Of a stretch of DNA of 64,000 nt, positions 33,347 to 42,679 are shown one piece after another. Both the position numbers and the translations under genes were made by a program. The stretch spans positions 248,001-312,000 of the forward strand of contig JAHBWY010000001.1 in the NCBI GenBank assembly GCA_019636735.1. Direction: 5' to 3'. How positions within the stretch are numbered: the stretch's first letter is position 1; each line of letters starts with the position of its first letter. A model generated the notes under the pieces. It had not been told where the DNA came from. It worked only from the letters and a program-made list of their open reading frames with translations, and did no database searches. Origin of the DNA: Phycisphaeraceae bacterium. GTDB lineage: Bacteria > Planctomycetota > Phycisphaerae > Phycisphaerales > SM1A02.

Positions 33347-35514
33347 ACGGCGCGCTGCCGCGCCTGCGCCGGTGGTGCAGCGTTGTCGTGCTTGGGGCGC
33401 CGCTCTTCGGCCCGCCGTTGGTCGCGGCATCGCTGCTCGAACCGCCTGATGCGGCGAGTGATCGGGCACGCGGCCAAGGGGAACGCGAGCGACGCCACGC
33501 GATGATCTCGCCGGAATCGCTGCGAGCATTCCACGAGCTCTTCGGGAGCGAACCTCATGTGGCGGGCACACCGGGCGATGCCCGGCAGATCGAGCGCCTT
33601 CGCGTTGCCTTTGAAGAGATGGGTCTCGCCGCGCGGGTGGAGCCATTCTGGGCGCTGCTGCCCCAACCCATTGACGCGAAACTCGAGATCGTTGCGACCG
33701 CACCCGACGATCAGCGCCCCACCAGCGGACCCTCGGCGCCGGGAGCTCCCGATGTCGATGCTCCGCGAGCGCGGCGCGGTGTGGTGGCGCTCCCGCTGCA
33801 AGAGGCGAATCTCCTTGATGATCCCGCGACGGCGCACCCCGATCTCACCTGGGGCTGGAATGCCTACAGCGGTTCCGGCGAGGTGACATCGGGCGTCGTC
33901 TTCGCACACCTCGGCCGTGAGGAGGACTTTGCGCGGCTTCGCGAACTTGGCATCGATCCGGCCGGGAAGATCGCGCTCATCCGATATGGTGGCCTCTTTC
34001 GCGGGCTGAAGGTGCGCAACGCGGAGAAGGCGGGCGCGGCCGCAGTGCTGCTTTACTCCGATCCCGCCGATGCCAGCCGTTCGCGCGGCGCAGCGCTTCC
34101 CGAGGATGGCTGGGGCGACGACCTCTGCATCCAGCGCGGCAGCGTGCTCTCTCTTCACCAGCCGGGTGATCCGCTCACGCCCTTTGGTCCCGCCACGCGC
34201 GACGCCCAGCGCCAGAGTCTCGATGAAGTCGATCTTCCGCGCATTCCCGTTCAACCGATCGGCGCGGCGGCGGCGACGGAGATCATCGCGCGGATGCGCG
34301 GCGCTGAGATTGCCATCGGCGATCCTTGGCAGGGCGGCATTCCCGCGCCGTATCGATTCGAGGGCGGCGATGAGCTCCGGTTGCGCCTGCGGGTCGAGCA
34401 GGATCGCGAGATTCGAGAGAGCGCGAATGTCATCGGAGTCCTTCCCGGTTCCCGCTGGCCGGAGCAGGTTGTCATTGTCGGCTGTCACCACGATGCGTGG
34501 GGCTTCGGCGCCGCCGATCCGCTCGCTGGCACGATCGTGCAGATGGAGACGGCGCGCATCCTCGCGGAGCGCGCCCGGCAGGGGGAGCGGCCTTTGCGGA
34601 CGGTTCTCTTCGCGGCGTGGGGTGCCGAGGAGTTCGGAATCATCGGCAGCGTGGAGTGGGTCGAGGCGCATCGCGAGGCGATCGCGCAATACGGCGTGGC
34701 GTACTTGAACCTGGATATGGCGGCGATGGGACTCAACCTCGCCGCCTCCGCGTCGCCCGCGCTGCTCGCGGTCGTCAGCGATGCGACGGAGGTGAAGCGG
34801 GTGGGAGACCCCGGTGGCGGCAGCGATCATGTCGGCTTCATCCACCACTTGGCGGTGCCGGTGATCGGACTCTCCGCGCACGGTGCTCCGGCGGACATGT
34901 ATCACAGCAATTACGACACGGTCGAGTGGTATCGCCGCGCGGTCGGCGACGACTACGCAAGCGCCGCTCTGGTCACTCGCGCCACCCTCGATCTCGTGGA
35001 GCGCCTCGCCTATCAGCCGCTCTTGCCCATGCGCGCGGGCCAGATCGGGCATCGGGTCTCCGCGTGGGCGTCGGCTCTCTTGGAGCGAGTTGGCGACGAC
35101 CCGCAGCGCGCGGCGCTCGGGGCGATTCTCCACCGAGGTGAAGCACTGGTCACACTTGCCGCGCCGTCGGATCGCTGGCTCGATGCGCAGCGTGCGCTTG
35201 GCGATGCTCATGGCCTTGATCCGCAACTGACCGACGAGGTCAACACCCTCCTGATGGCACTCGAGCGGGCATGGTTTGACCCGGCCGGTCTTCCGGGGCG
35301 ACCGTGGACCCGCAATCTTGCGCTTGCTACCGATCGCTCGTCGGGCTATCGATCGGAGCCGCTGCCGCTCATGGCCGAAGCGATCCGAACGGGAGACTCG
35401 CAGGCGCTCGCCGATGCCGTGGAACGAACGGCCGATGCCCTCGATCGAATCGCAGTGATCTTGCAGGAGCTCGATGGCGTGATCGAGGATGCGCGACCTT
35501 CGCCGCGACCCTGA
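33343..35514 (+). CDS. Exported M28-family metallopeptidase (glutamate carboxypeptidase II-like)
   Basis: A 723-residue protein with a signal-peptide-like N-terminus (LRRWCSVVVLGAPLFGPPLVAA), a PA-like domain (about 220-350) and a zinc peptidase core: VVIVGCHHDAWGFGAADPLAG (zinc His and Asp), FAAWGAEEFG (catalytic Glu-Glu) and GGGSDHVGFIHH. A transferrin-receptor/PSMA-like dimerisation region ends the protein. It probably trims C-terminal or N-terminal residues from peptides in the periplasm. The TTG at 33343, overlapping the msrBA stop as TTGA, is chosen because it leaves a good signal peptide; an in-frame TTG at 33310 is the alternative. Confidence 0.88.
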   Translation: MNGALPRLRRWCSVVVLGAPLFGPPLVAASLLEPPDAASDRARGQGERERRHAMISPESLRAFHELFGSEPHVAGTPGDARQIERLRVAFEEMGLAARVEPFWALLPQPIDAKLEIVATAPDDQRPTSGPSAPGAPDVDAPRARRGVVALPLQEANLLDDPATAHPDLTWGWNAYSGSGEVTSGVVFAHLGREEDFARLRELGIDPAGKIALIRYGGLFRGLKVRNAEKAGAAAVLLYSDPADASRSRGAALPEDGWGDDLCIQRGSVLSLHQPGDPLTPFGPATRDAQRQSLDEVDLPRIPVQPIGAAAATEIIARMRGAEIAIGDPWQGGIPAPYRFEGGDELRLRLRVEQDREIRESANVIGVLPGSRWPEQVVIVGCHHDAWGFGAADPLAGTIVQMETARILAERARQGERPLRTVLFAAWGAEEFGIIGSVEWVEAHREAIAQYGVAYLNLDMAAMGLNLAASASPALLAVVSDATEVKRVGDPGGGSDHVGFIHHLAVPVIGLSAHGAPADMYHSNYDTVEWYRRAVGDDYASAALVTRATLDLVERLAYQPLLPMRAGQIGHRVSAWASALLERVGDDPQRAALGAILHRGEALVTLAAPSDRWLDAQRALGDAHGLDPQLTDEVNTLLMALERAWFDPAGLPGRPWTRNLALATDRSSGYRSEPLPLMAEAIRTGDSQALADAVERTADALDRIAVILQELDGVIEDARPSPRP

Positions 35515-35743
35515 GCGAAAGGTCCCGTCCCCTGGCGTGTACAGCGCTCGTCGCAGGGGGATATCGGACAGGCCTGTTCATGGGACTTGAAGTGTTCAAA
35601 GTGCGAACAGTCGACCGGGTTCGGGGCGGCATGGGCCGATGAAGCGGCTATATTTCACCCGACCCCCGCCGATTGAACGATCGGACTTTCGAACGCGGTC
35701 CCGCCGCGCTCATCGAATCACACCCCGTCTGCGAGAGAAACTC

Positions 35744-37138
35744 ATGCTGCATCGCCCCGCGCTGATCGCTGTTGCCGTCTTTGCGACCACCACTGCCTTC
35801 ACCACGGCCATGGCCCAGACTCCGCCAGCCGTGGCGACAACGAACATTGTCGGGACAGGTCTGAACAGACCCGTTGGCCTTGCCCACGCGCCCGGCGACA
35901 AGTGCCGCCTCTTCGTGATCGAGAAGCAGGGGCTTATCAAGATCATCGACATCTCCGGCGGGACCCCGTCGGTGACAGGCACCTTCCTCAACATCGACGC
36001 GAAGATCATCAACCCGACCAGCAATGGCGATGAGCGCGGCCTTCTGGGGCTGGCATTCCACCCCGACTACTGGACCAACGGCTACTTCTTTGTCAACTAC
36101 ATCAACAACAGCGGCAACACCGTCATCGAGCGCTACCAAGTGTCCGCCGATCCCAATGTCGCGAACGCCGCCAGCGGCTTGATTGTCATGACGATCTCGC
36201 AGCCGTTCAGCAACCACAACGGCGGCTGGATCGACTTTGGGCCCGACGGCAAGCTCTACATCGCGACCGGCGACGGCGGAAGCGGCAACGACCCCAACAA
36301 CGCCGGACAGAACCTGAATACGCGCCTCGGCAAGATCCTTCGCATCGAGCCGAATGTGGCCGGCAGCTCGCCGCCCTTCTTTGTTCCATCGGACAATCCG
36401 CTCGTCTCCGTTCCTGGTGACTCGACCATCTGGCACTGGGGCCTGCGCAATCCGTGGCGCAACAGCTTCGATCGACTGACCGGTGACCTTTGGATTGCCG
36501 ATGTCGGCCAAGGCGCTCGCGAGGAGATCAACTTCGCGCCCGAGGGAGTCCCCGGACTGAACTTCGGATGGCGCTGCATGGAGGGATTCCTGTGCACCGG
36601 CCTGACCGGCTGCACCTGCAATGCCCCCTCGTTGACGAAGCCGATTCGTGACTATCCGCACACCAGCGGCCCAAGCGGCGGCTTCTCCGTCACGGGCGGC
36701 TATGTCTACCGCGGCCCCGCGATGCCCGGTCTCCAGGGCTACTACTTCCACAGCGACTACCAGGTCGCGAACACCTGGCGCATGCTCTACGACCCCGTGT
36801 CGGGCACCATTTCGAATCTCGCGAACATCAACGCGCAGGTCAACACTTCGCTTCAGGGCACGGCGGTCAACACGATTGCGTCCTATGGCGAGGATGCCCG
36901 CGGCGAGCTCTACCTGGTGAAGCAGGGCAGCACCACCGCGGGTGGTGTCTTCAAGATCATCCCGCAGTCCGGCGAAGTCGTCTGGAATCCCGGTGACCTC
37001 AACCATGACGGAGTGGTCGATGGCGCCGATCTTGCGATCGTCCTCGGCAGTTGGGGATCGATCGGCGGTGACACGAACTGTGACTTCACCACGGACGGCT
37101 CGGACATCGCGAATGTCCTCGGCAACTGGACGCCCTGA
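35744..37138 (+). CDS. Secreted PQQ-type sugar (glucose/sorbosone) dehydrogenase with dockerin-like C-terminus
   Basis: A 464-residue protein with a signal peptide (LIAVAVFATTTAFTTAMA). The six-bladed propeller of the GSDH/soluble glucose dehydrogenase family shows LNRPVGLAHAPGD, ERGLLGLAFHPDY, SNHNGGWIDFGPDGKLYIATGDGGSGNDP, WHWGLRNPWRNSFDR and DVGQGAREEIN. The last 45 residues hold two dockerin-like calcium loops (GDLNHDGVVDGADLAIVLGSW and DFTTDGSDIANVLGNW), a surface-anchoring or matrix-association module widespread in Phycisphaerae. Start ATG 35744 fits the signal peptide; the upstream frame is noise. Confidence 0.92.
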   Translation: MLHRPALIAVAVFATTTAFTTAMAQTPPAVATTNIVGTGLNRPVGLAHAPGDKCRLFVIEKQGLIKIIDISGGTPSVTGTFLNIDAKIINPTSNGDERGLLGLAFHPDYWTNGYFFVNYINNSGNTVIERYQVSADPNVANAASGLIVMTISQPFSNHNGGWIDFGPDGKLYIATGDGGSGNDPNNAGQNLNTRLGKILRIEPNVAGSSPPFFVPSDNPLVSVPGDSTIWHWGLRNPWRNSFDRLTGDLWIADVGQGAREEINFAPEGVPGLNFGWRCMEGFLCTGLTGCTCNAPSLTKPIRDYPHTSGPSGGFSVTGGYVYRGPAMPGLQGYYFHSDYQVANTWRMLYDPVSGTISNLANINAQVNTSLQGTAVNTIASYGEDARGELYLVKQGSTTAGGVFKIIPQSGEVVWNPGDLNHDGVVDGADLAIVLGSWGSIGGDTNCDFTTDGSDIANVLGNWTP

Positions 37139-37158
37139 TCTTTCGAACCGAGAACCTG

Positions 37159-38052
37159 ATGTCGACCGAGCCGCTCGGTGAATTCGCACGCGAAGTCGCC
37201 GAGCGGCTTTCTCTTGCGCCTCACCCCGAAGGAGGGTGGTATCGGGAGACGCATCGCGCCGCAGGCTCGCCTCGTGGTTCGATGACCGCCATCCTCTACC
37301 TGCTCGATGCTGGCATGGTGGCGCGCTGGCATCGGATTGATGCTTCGGAGGCGTGGTGCTGGCACGCGGGAGGAACGCTCGACCTCGAGATCTTCGAGCC
37401 CGGTGCGGAGAGGCGGCGCGTGCGCCTCGGACCCGGTACCGCTCGCGATGTTGCGCGCGCTGAGCCGGGCAGTGGCTTCCAAGCGGTGGTGCCGCCCTAT
37501 GCGTGGCAACGGGCCTCGGCCGGACCTCACTGGGTGCTGGCGGGGTGCGTGGTTGCACCGGCCTTCAACTTCGGTGGATTCGAACTTGCTCCCGAAGGCT
37601 GGTCGCCGGAGCAGGCGGATCCTCGCTTCGATCCGCTGCTTGCGAAGGCGATTGCCGACCTCAACGCGGAGAGCGGCAGCATTCACCTGACGCTCGATGA
37701 CGGCCTGCTGCATCTCATCTGTTCGCGCGGCATTCCTGCGCCCGTGCAGTCATTGGTCCGACATGTTCCCGTGGGCAAGGGCATGGCGGGACTTGCCGTC
37801 GAGCGACGCGGACCGGTGACCGCGTGCAACATTCAGACCGACACTTCGGGTGATGTTCGCCCCGGTGCCAAGGCGACCGGTCTTGAGGGTGCCATCGTCG
37901 TGCCGATCTTCGATGATCACGATGGCGTCGTCGGCGCGCTCGGAGTCGCCAACCGCGCGGCGAGGACCTTCACACCGCAGGAGACGGTCCGTCTCATCGA
38001 CCATGGGCGCGCGATCGCCCGCGCGCGTCTCGGCATCAAGGCCCAGGGGTGA
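37159..38052 (+). CDS. Cupin_5 (DUF985)-GAF domain fusion
   Basis: A 297-residue two-domain protein. Residues 1-150 are a DUF985/cupin_5 domain (LAPHPEGGWYRETHR, then ILYLL, WHRIDASEAWCWHAG, VVPPYAWQRA and LAGCVVAPAFNFGGFELA). Residues about 160-290 are a GAF domain (LNAESGSIHLTLDDGLLHLI, VPVGKGMAGLAVERRGP, GAIVVPIFDDHDGVVGALGVAN). Cupin_5 proteins are of unknown function; a GAF fusion suggests a small-molecule or redox sensor. Both domains are complete. A 48-bp tandem duplication straddles the 3' end. Confidence 0.85.
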   Translation: MSTEPLGEFAREVAERLSLAPHPEGGWYRETHRAAGSPRGSMTAILYLLDAGMVARWHRIDASEAWCWHAGGTLDLEIFEPGAERRRVRLGPGTARDVARAEPGSGFQAVVPPYAWQRASAGPHWVLAGCVVAPAFNFGGFELAPEGWSPEQADPRFDPLLAKAIADLNAESGSIHLTLDDGLLHLICSRGIPAPVQSLVRHVPVGKGMAGLAVERRGPVTACNIQTDTSGDVRPGAKATGLEGAIVVPIFDDHDGVVGALGVANRAARTFTPQETVRLIDHGRAIARARLGIKAQG

Positions 38053-38106
38053 CGCGAAGCGATCGCCCGCGTGCGATCTGAGATCAAGGCCCAGGGGTGA
38101 CGCGAA
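38011..38106. repeat. 48-bp tandem duplication at the 3' end of the cupin-GAF gene
   Basis: Unit one (38011-38058) contains the last codons and stop of the gene; unit two (38059-38106) is a diverged copy starting again gcgatcgcccgcg and sharing an exact 27-bp block (38035-38061 and 38083-38109). The second copy is untranslated. Confidence 0.85.
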
Positions 38107-38429
38107 GCGTCGGAGGCGATCCGTGCTGGATCGTCGATCGTCGGCTGGTACGACACCCGCGTCACCAGTCACGCGAGGCGCAGGAGTCAGACGGGCTTGG
38201 AAGTCGGGCAGCACGGCGAGGCCGAGCGTCGCACTCCTCGCAGGTCTGTCCGCTCGACCCGATCTCCGCGAGCCTGTCCGGCACTGAATGGCTGGCGGCA
38301 GTGGCCGCCGTGGCCGCGAACGCCGCAGCCTTCCCCTGCCAGGGCCGCGGAATCGGAAGGTGAACCCGGTCGAGATCCCGGCGGTTCCAATCTGCACCTA
38401 CGCTGGAGCGATCGAACGAGGAGGTTCCT
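38107..38429. other. Intergenic region upstream of the glutathione peroxidase gene
   Basis: No supported gene in this 323-bp stretch. A strong AGGAGG ribosome site lies at its end (38419-38424). I see no convincing promoter hexamers. Confidence 0.5.
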
Positions 38430-39083
38430 GTGACCATGAAGAGCAACATGCAGGTGTGGCGGACGACGCGATCACTGGTGCTGGCATGCGCCCTGGCGGC
38501 ACTGAGCGGCAGCGCGGTCGCATCGATGAGAGCGGATGACTCGAAGGCCCCCGCAGCGGCGTCGCCACCGAAGGCCGAGAAGGAGGACCTGCTCACCGTG
38601 AAAATCAATTCGCTTGAAGGCGAGGCGGTCGACCTTGAGCAGTACCGCGGCAAGGTGCTGCTCATTGTGAATGTCGCCAGCAAGTGCGGCTACACCCCGC
38701 AGTACGCCAAGCTCGAGCGCCTTCACCAGCGCTTCAAGGACAAGGGGCTTGTTGTCATCGGCGTGCCGAGCAACGATTTCGGCGGTCAGGAGCCTGGCTC
38801 GTCCACTGAGATCCGCGACTTCTGTACGCGAAGCTACTCGATCACCTTCCCACTCATGGAGAAGTCGCAGACGAAGAAGGGCGATGGTCAGAGCGAGCTC
38901 TATCGCGTGCTCGAATCGAAAACGGGCAAGCTGCCCACATGGAACTTCGGCAAGTACCTCGTCTCCCGGAGTGGCGAGGCCGTCAGCTTCCATGGCTCAT
39001 CGGTCGACCCCGAGTCCGATGAGATGGTGAAGGCCGTCGAATCGCTGCTGGCGGAAGCCGAACCGAAGACGAAGCCATCGTGA
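38430..39083 (+). CDS. Exported glutathione-peroxidase family protein
   Basis: A 217-residue thiol peroxidase with a signal peptide (SLVLACALAALSGSAVA). The GPx domain has the peroxidatic cysteine in NVASKCGYTPQY (Cys instead of selenocysteine), the FGGQEPGS glutamine and the PTWNFGKYLV tryptophan. Bacterial Cys-GPx enzymes usually use thioredoxin; a periplasmic one needs an exported donor. The GTG at 38430 is five bases from AGGAGG; an ATG at 38436 is the alternative. The stop overlaps the next gene's start. Confidence 0.92.
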   Translation: MTMKSNMQVWRTTRSLVLACALAALSGSAVASMRADDSKAPAAASPPKAEKEDLLTVKINSLEGEAVDLEQYRGKVLLIVNVASKCGYTPQYAKLERLHQRFKDKGLVVIGVPSNDFGGQEPGSSTEIRDFCTRSYSITFPLMEKSQTKKGDGQSELYRVLESKTGKLPTWNFGKYLVSRSGEAVSFHGSSVDPESDEMVKAVESLLAEAEPKTKPS

Positions 39084-40885
39084 TGATGACCTCAAGCGAA
39101 CACATGAGCCCTCGCGTTCCGGTCGGCCCGACAGCACGACCTCGGTGGATGACGGCATGGACCGTGGCTGCGGCGGTGCTGCTCGCCCCAGGCACCCATG
39201 CCGGCGACCCGATCAAGGTCGACATGGCGCTTGACCTGGTTCCTCCGGACGCGCTTGGTGTCATCGTGCTCGCCGATCCCCGCGCGTCATCAGATGACAT
39301 CGCCCAGTGCATCGCCCGCATGGATCGCCCGGAGGCGCTGCTGCTCGGGCGGCCCATCGACACGCTGAAGGCGCAGCTCGGCATTGGTGCGGGGCTCGAT
39401 GATGCCGCACCGGTCGTCGCGTGGTGGCAGCCGCTTGGCGGTGCGGGCGACCTCGATGCACCGGTCGTGGTTCTGGGCACACTTGACCCCACGCAGTTCC
39501 TCGAAGCGAACTTCACCGAGGCGCGCGACATTGCACCCGACGCGTGGCGGCGCGAGGAGACGGTGGTTTACGCAAAGAGCGTGGATCGACTGGTGCTGCT
39601 GAGCCCCGACGCCGACACCGTGCGCAAGTGGACACACACGCCGGGGTTCGCGACGCTCCTCCAGAACCGTCTCGGCGAGTCGGCGATGCGCCTGGCGAGG
39701 AGCGGTGATCTCTTTGCCTGGGCCGGTCCAAGGGCGCTGACGCAGATGCGCACTCGCTTGATGGAGCAGGCGATGCTGCAAGCGGGCGATCGAAGCGCCG
39801 AAGTCGAGCGCCTCGCGCGCATCGCCGAAGGCATGAGTGATGCCTTGGTCGTCGTTGACATCGATCCGTTGGGGCTCTCCATCCGAACGCTCTCGATCTT
39901 CGAGCCCGAGAGCGCCATCGGCGCGCTCACGCGCGGCGGAGTTGCGGGCGGCAAAGGTGTCGATCGGCTTCCCGGGCAGCCGGGCGACACGCTCTTCGCG
40001 ATGGCTGTCGATCTTCGCGGGCTTGGCGGAGGTGGGCCTTTGCTCGAAGTCGCGCGCCTGATCGGCATCGATCCCTTCATTCCCACCTGGGCGGTGGAGC
40101 ACAAGGATTTGGTCGATCGCGTCCAGGTTGGCTTCTATCGCAGCCGACTCGGATACTCCGCGGGCATCTTCAATGACTCCGCCGTCTTCATCGAGACGAA
40201 GGATCCGGAGCGCGTGCGCGGGTTGATCCGACAGTGGATCGAGTCGATGACGGGCCCCGACCCGATCACCGGCGTCTCACGAACACCGTCGTGGGAGGAG
40301 GCTCGTGCGCTGCGGTCGGGAGAGACCGTCACCGCCTTTGAAGTGGCGGAAGATGAGAAGGCCGCCCAGGACGCCGAGGGTGCGACGGTAACCACGCGCA
40401 TGGCCCAGCAGCTCATCGTGGGGCCGCGTGGCTTCCGAGGCTTCGTGCGCGTGGTTCCGGGCGGCGTGGTCATGACACTGAGCCATCGCACCGATGTGCT
40501 CGGTCGAGCCACCGATGCGGCGGCGGGCAAGGGCACCCTCGCCGAGAGCGGGACCGTTCGAGCGCTCCGACGATGGCTGCTCCCTGAAGCGGACATTGAG
40601 GGCTTTATCGGCATCGGCCCCATCGTGCGCATGGCGTACTCCGCGGCAGCGGCGTTCGGTGTGGCTCCGGCGAACATCGAGATTCCCGAGAGGCTCGAGC
40701 CCGTGGCGTTCGCGCTCTCGGTGCACGAGGGGCGCGTCGAGACGGCGGCGATGGTCCCCACGGGCGTCCTCGCCCTCATGTGGGATCAGGCCATGGCGAT
40801 CAACATGCCGGGCGGCGCCGGGGCGCGTCGCGGCGCGGGGCAGGCGGCGCCGCGTCAGCAGGAGAATGGTGGCACCGAACCTTGA
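39080..40885 (+). CDS. Exported protein of unknown function (601 residues)
   Basis: Not recognised. The N-terminus has a signal peptide (residues about 22-42, WTVAAAVLLAPGTHA). The remainder alternates helices and strands without a named motif: a repeated pattern of ALGVIVLADPRASSD, ALVVVDIDPLGLSIRTLSI, LFAMAVDLRGLGGG and FALSVHEGRVETAAMV suggests two related domains of the DUF3352-like type, where a helical hydrophobic strand pairs are repeated. It is translated from an ATG overlapping the peroxidase stop, so the two are coupled and probably both periplasmic. It could be a planctomycete-specific family. Confidence 0.7.
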   Translation: MMMTSSEHMSPRVPVGPTARPRWMTAWTVAAAVLLAPGTHAGDPIKVDMALDLVPPDALGVIVLADPRASSDDIAQCIARMDRPEALLLGRPIDTLKAQLGIGAGLDDAAPVVAWWQPLGGAGDLDAPVVVLGTLDPTQFLEANFTEARDIAPDAWRREETVVYAKSVDRLVLLSPDADTVRKWTHTPGFATLLQNRLGESAMRLARSGDLFAWAGPRALTQMRTRLMEQAMLQAGDRSAEVERLARIAEGMSDALVVVDIDPLGLSIRTLSIFEPESAIGALTRGGVAGGKGVDRLPGQPGDTLFAMAVDLRGLGGGGPLLEVARLIGIDPFIPTWAVEHKDLVDRVQVGFYRSRLGYSAGIFNDSAVFIETKDPERVRGLIRQWIESMTGPDPITGVSRTPSWEEARALRSGETVTAFEVAEDEKAAQDAEGATVTTRMAQQLIVGPRGFRGFVRVVPGGVVMTLSHRTDVLGRATDAAAGKGTLAESGTVRALRRWLLPEADIEGFIGIGPIVRMAYSAAAAFGVAPANIEIPERLEPVAFALSVHEGRVETAAMVPTGVLALMWDQAMAINMPGGAGARRGAGQAAPRQQENGGTEP

Positions 40886-41011
40886 GGCGCGGGCGCGACG
40901 GATGATGGCCACGCGCGCGAGGTGCCGTTTCGAATCCAACGGGCGTCGTCCCTGCAAAGTCGGGCGCGCGGCCTTGAAGGCGCATGCCACGCGAGACTCG
41001 ATGAGGGTGTC

Positions 41012-41938
41012 ATGAGCGATCCGCGCCTCGTGCGATGGTCACTTGGCGCGGAGCGCTTCCTCGACCTGCGTCCCGGGGCACCGTGCCTCATGGCCATCAT
41101 CAATGTGACGCCCGACAGCTTCTCCGATGGTGGGCTTGCGCTCGATCCGGCGCGGGCCATTCACCTCGCGGAAGAGGCCATTCATGAAGGCGCCGCCATC
41201 ATCGACATTGGTGGTGAGAGCACGCGGCCGGGTGCTCAAGCGGTCGCCGACGATGAGCAGATCTGCCGCGTGGAGCCGGTGATCCGCGGGCTGCGGAGTC
41301 GGAGCGATGTGATCATCAGTGTCGACACCACGCAAGCGGCGGTGGCCGCTGCGGCGCTTGATGCAGGCGCCGACATCATCAATGACACGAGCGGCGGGCT
41401 GGATGACCCGATGCTCCTTCCGCTGGTGGCTGCTCGGCGCTGCGGTGTTGTCCTCATGCATCGGCGATCGGCACCGGCCCAGGAAGCGTGGAGCCACGAG
41501 CTCTTGAGCGACGCGTCGCGCGGTGCTCGGTCCATCGTCGAGCGTGTGCGACAGGCGCTCGACGGGCGCCTCCGCGCCGCGCGTGAGAAGGGCATCCACC
41601 CGGAACAGATTGTGCTCGACCCCGGACTCGGCTTCGGGAAGAGCGTGGATGAGAATCTCGAACTGCTGCATCGACTTCCTGAGTTCGCGTCGCTCGGCCG
41701 ACCGCTGCTGATCGGCGCAAGTCGCAAGAGCTTCATCGGCGCCGTGACCGGTGTCGAGAAGCCATCGGAACGACGCGCGGGGTCGATTGCGGCTGCCGTG
41801 TTGGCAGCCTTGGGCGGGGCGGCGATTCTGCGAGTCCATGAGGTTGCCCCTCATCGGGAGGCCATGAGCCTGCTGCCCGGGCACGAGAAATGCAGCCGTC
41901 AGGTCGCCGCGGAGCGCGTCGGCGATCGTCCCCGATGA
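41012..41938 (+). CDS. folP: Dihydropteroate synthase
   Basis: A 308-residue TIM-barrel enzyme joining p-aminobenzoate to dihydropterin pyrophosphate in folate synthesis; the sulfonamide target. The signatures are INVTPDSFSDGG, AAIIDIGGESTRPGA, the DTTQAAVAAAALDAGADIINDTSG segment, VLMHRR, DPGLGFGK and IGASRKSFIGAV. Start is ATG 41012. The last 25 residues are an unconserved tail. Confidence 0.95.
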   Translation: MSDPRLVRWSLGAERFLDLRPGAPCLMAIINVTPDSFSDGGLALDPARAIHLAEEAIHEGAAIIDIGGESTRPGAQAVADDEQICRVEPVIRGLRSRSDVIISVDTTQAAVAAAALDAGADIINDTSGGLDDPMLLPLVAARRCGVVLMHRRSAPAQEAWSHELLSDASRGARSIVERVRQALDGRLRAAREKGIHPEQIVLDPGLGFGKSVDENLELLHRLPEFASLGRPLLIGASRKSFIGAVTGVEKPSERRAGSIAAAVLAALGGAAILRVHEVAPHREAMSLLPGHEKCSRQVAAERVGDRPR

Positions 41939-41995
41939 GGACCCGCGCACGCGTGCTACCATCTTCACCCCAAAACTGATTTTCAGGAGACCTTC

Positions 41996-42325
41996 ATGGC
42001 CGGCACTTCGACACTGACCTTCACCGATGCGAACTTCGACAAGGAAGTTCTTCAGAGCAATGTTCCCGTTCTCGTTGACTTCTGGGCGGAGTGGTGCGGA
42101 CCCTGTCGGGCCATCGCGCCGTCGATCGACGAGATCGCCCAGGAGTTCGAGGGCCGCGCGAAGGTCGGCAAGTTGGACATCGACTCGAACCAGCAGATCG
42201 CGCTGAAATTCGGCATCCAGTCGATCCCCACGCTGCTGATCTTCAAGGGCGGACAGGTCGCCCAGAAGCTGGTTGGCGGCCGGCCGAAGAAGCAGATCGC
42301 CGACGCCGTCGCCAGCGTGCTCTGA
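41996..42325 (+). CDS. trxA: Thioredoxin
   Basis: A 109-residue classic thioredoxin with DFWAEWCGPCRAIAP (redox CGPC) and the cis-proline in IQSIPTLLIFKGG. The aspartate buried near the active site (VLVDFWA) is present. An AGGAG ribosome site precedes the ATG by seven bases. It likely reduces the thiol peroxidase or Msr-type proteins in the cytoplasm. Confidence 0.96.
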   Translation: MAGTSTLTFTDANFDKEVLQSNVPVLVDFWAEWCGPCRAIAPSIDEIAQEFEGRAKVGKLDIDSNQQIALKFGIQSIPTLLIFKGGQVAQKLVGGRPKKQIADAVASVL

Positions 42326-42449
42326 GCGCGTCGGGCGCGGCTGGTGCTGGCGCTGCCCCGTGGCACGGTTGCACCGTGGCTTTGCTGGGAAGGACCCCTG
42401 CGCGTAGACTCTCCGTCCCCGAGCGGCCGACGCCGGGCACAAGTTGACC

Positions 42450-42522
42450 GGGCCTGTAGCTCATTTGGGAGAGCGCTTCCATGGCATGGAAGAGGTAGTC
42501 GGTTCGAACCCGATCAGGTCCA
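42450..42522 (+). tRNA. tRNA-Ala (anticodon GGC)
   Basis: Acceptor GGGCCTG (42450-42456) pairs with CAGGTCC (42515-42521) with one G-T pair, discriminator A, anticodon stem-loop CTTCCATGGCATGGAAG giving GGC, and T-arm GTCGGTTCGAACCCGAT. CCA is not encoded. Confidence 0.95.
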
Positions 42523-42679
42523 TTCGCCACGAGATGCGGTTGGGGGGACATGTGACGGCATGAGGCCGCCAAGGGGCCGTTCGGCGTCATGCCGTCATGC
42601 GACACCATGAAATGCCAGGGAAACATGAGGTGCCATGCCACGCCACGGCTTGCAAGGCCATGCGGCGCCAATTCGCGTC

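Noticed and set aside
33268..35226. 652-residue minus-strand open frame
   Set aside because: Shadow of the M28 peptidase gene, whose zinc-binding motifs are unmistakable.
35648..37558. 636-residue minus-strand open frame
   Set aside because: Shadow of the sugar dehydrogenase gene.
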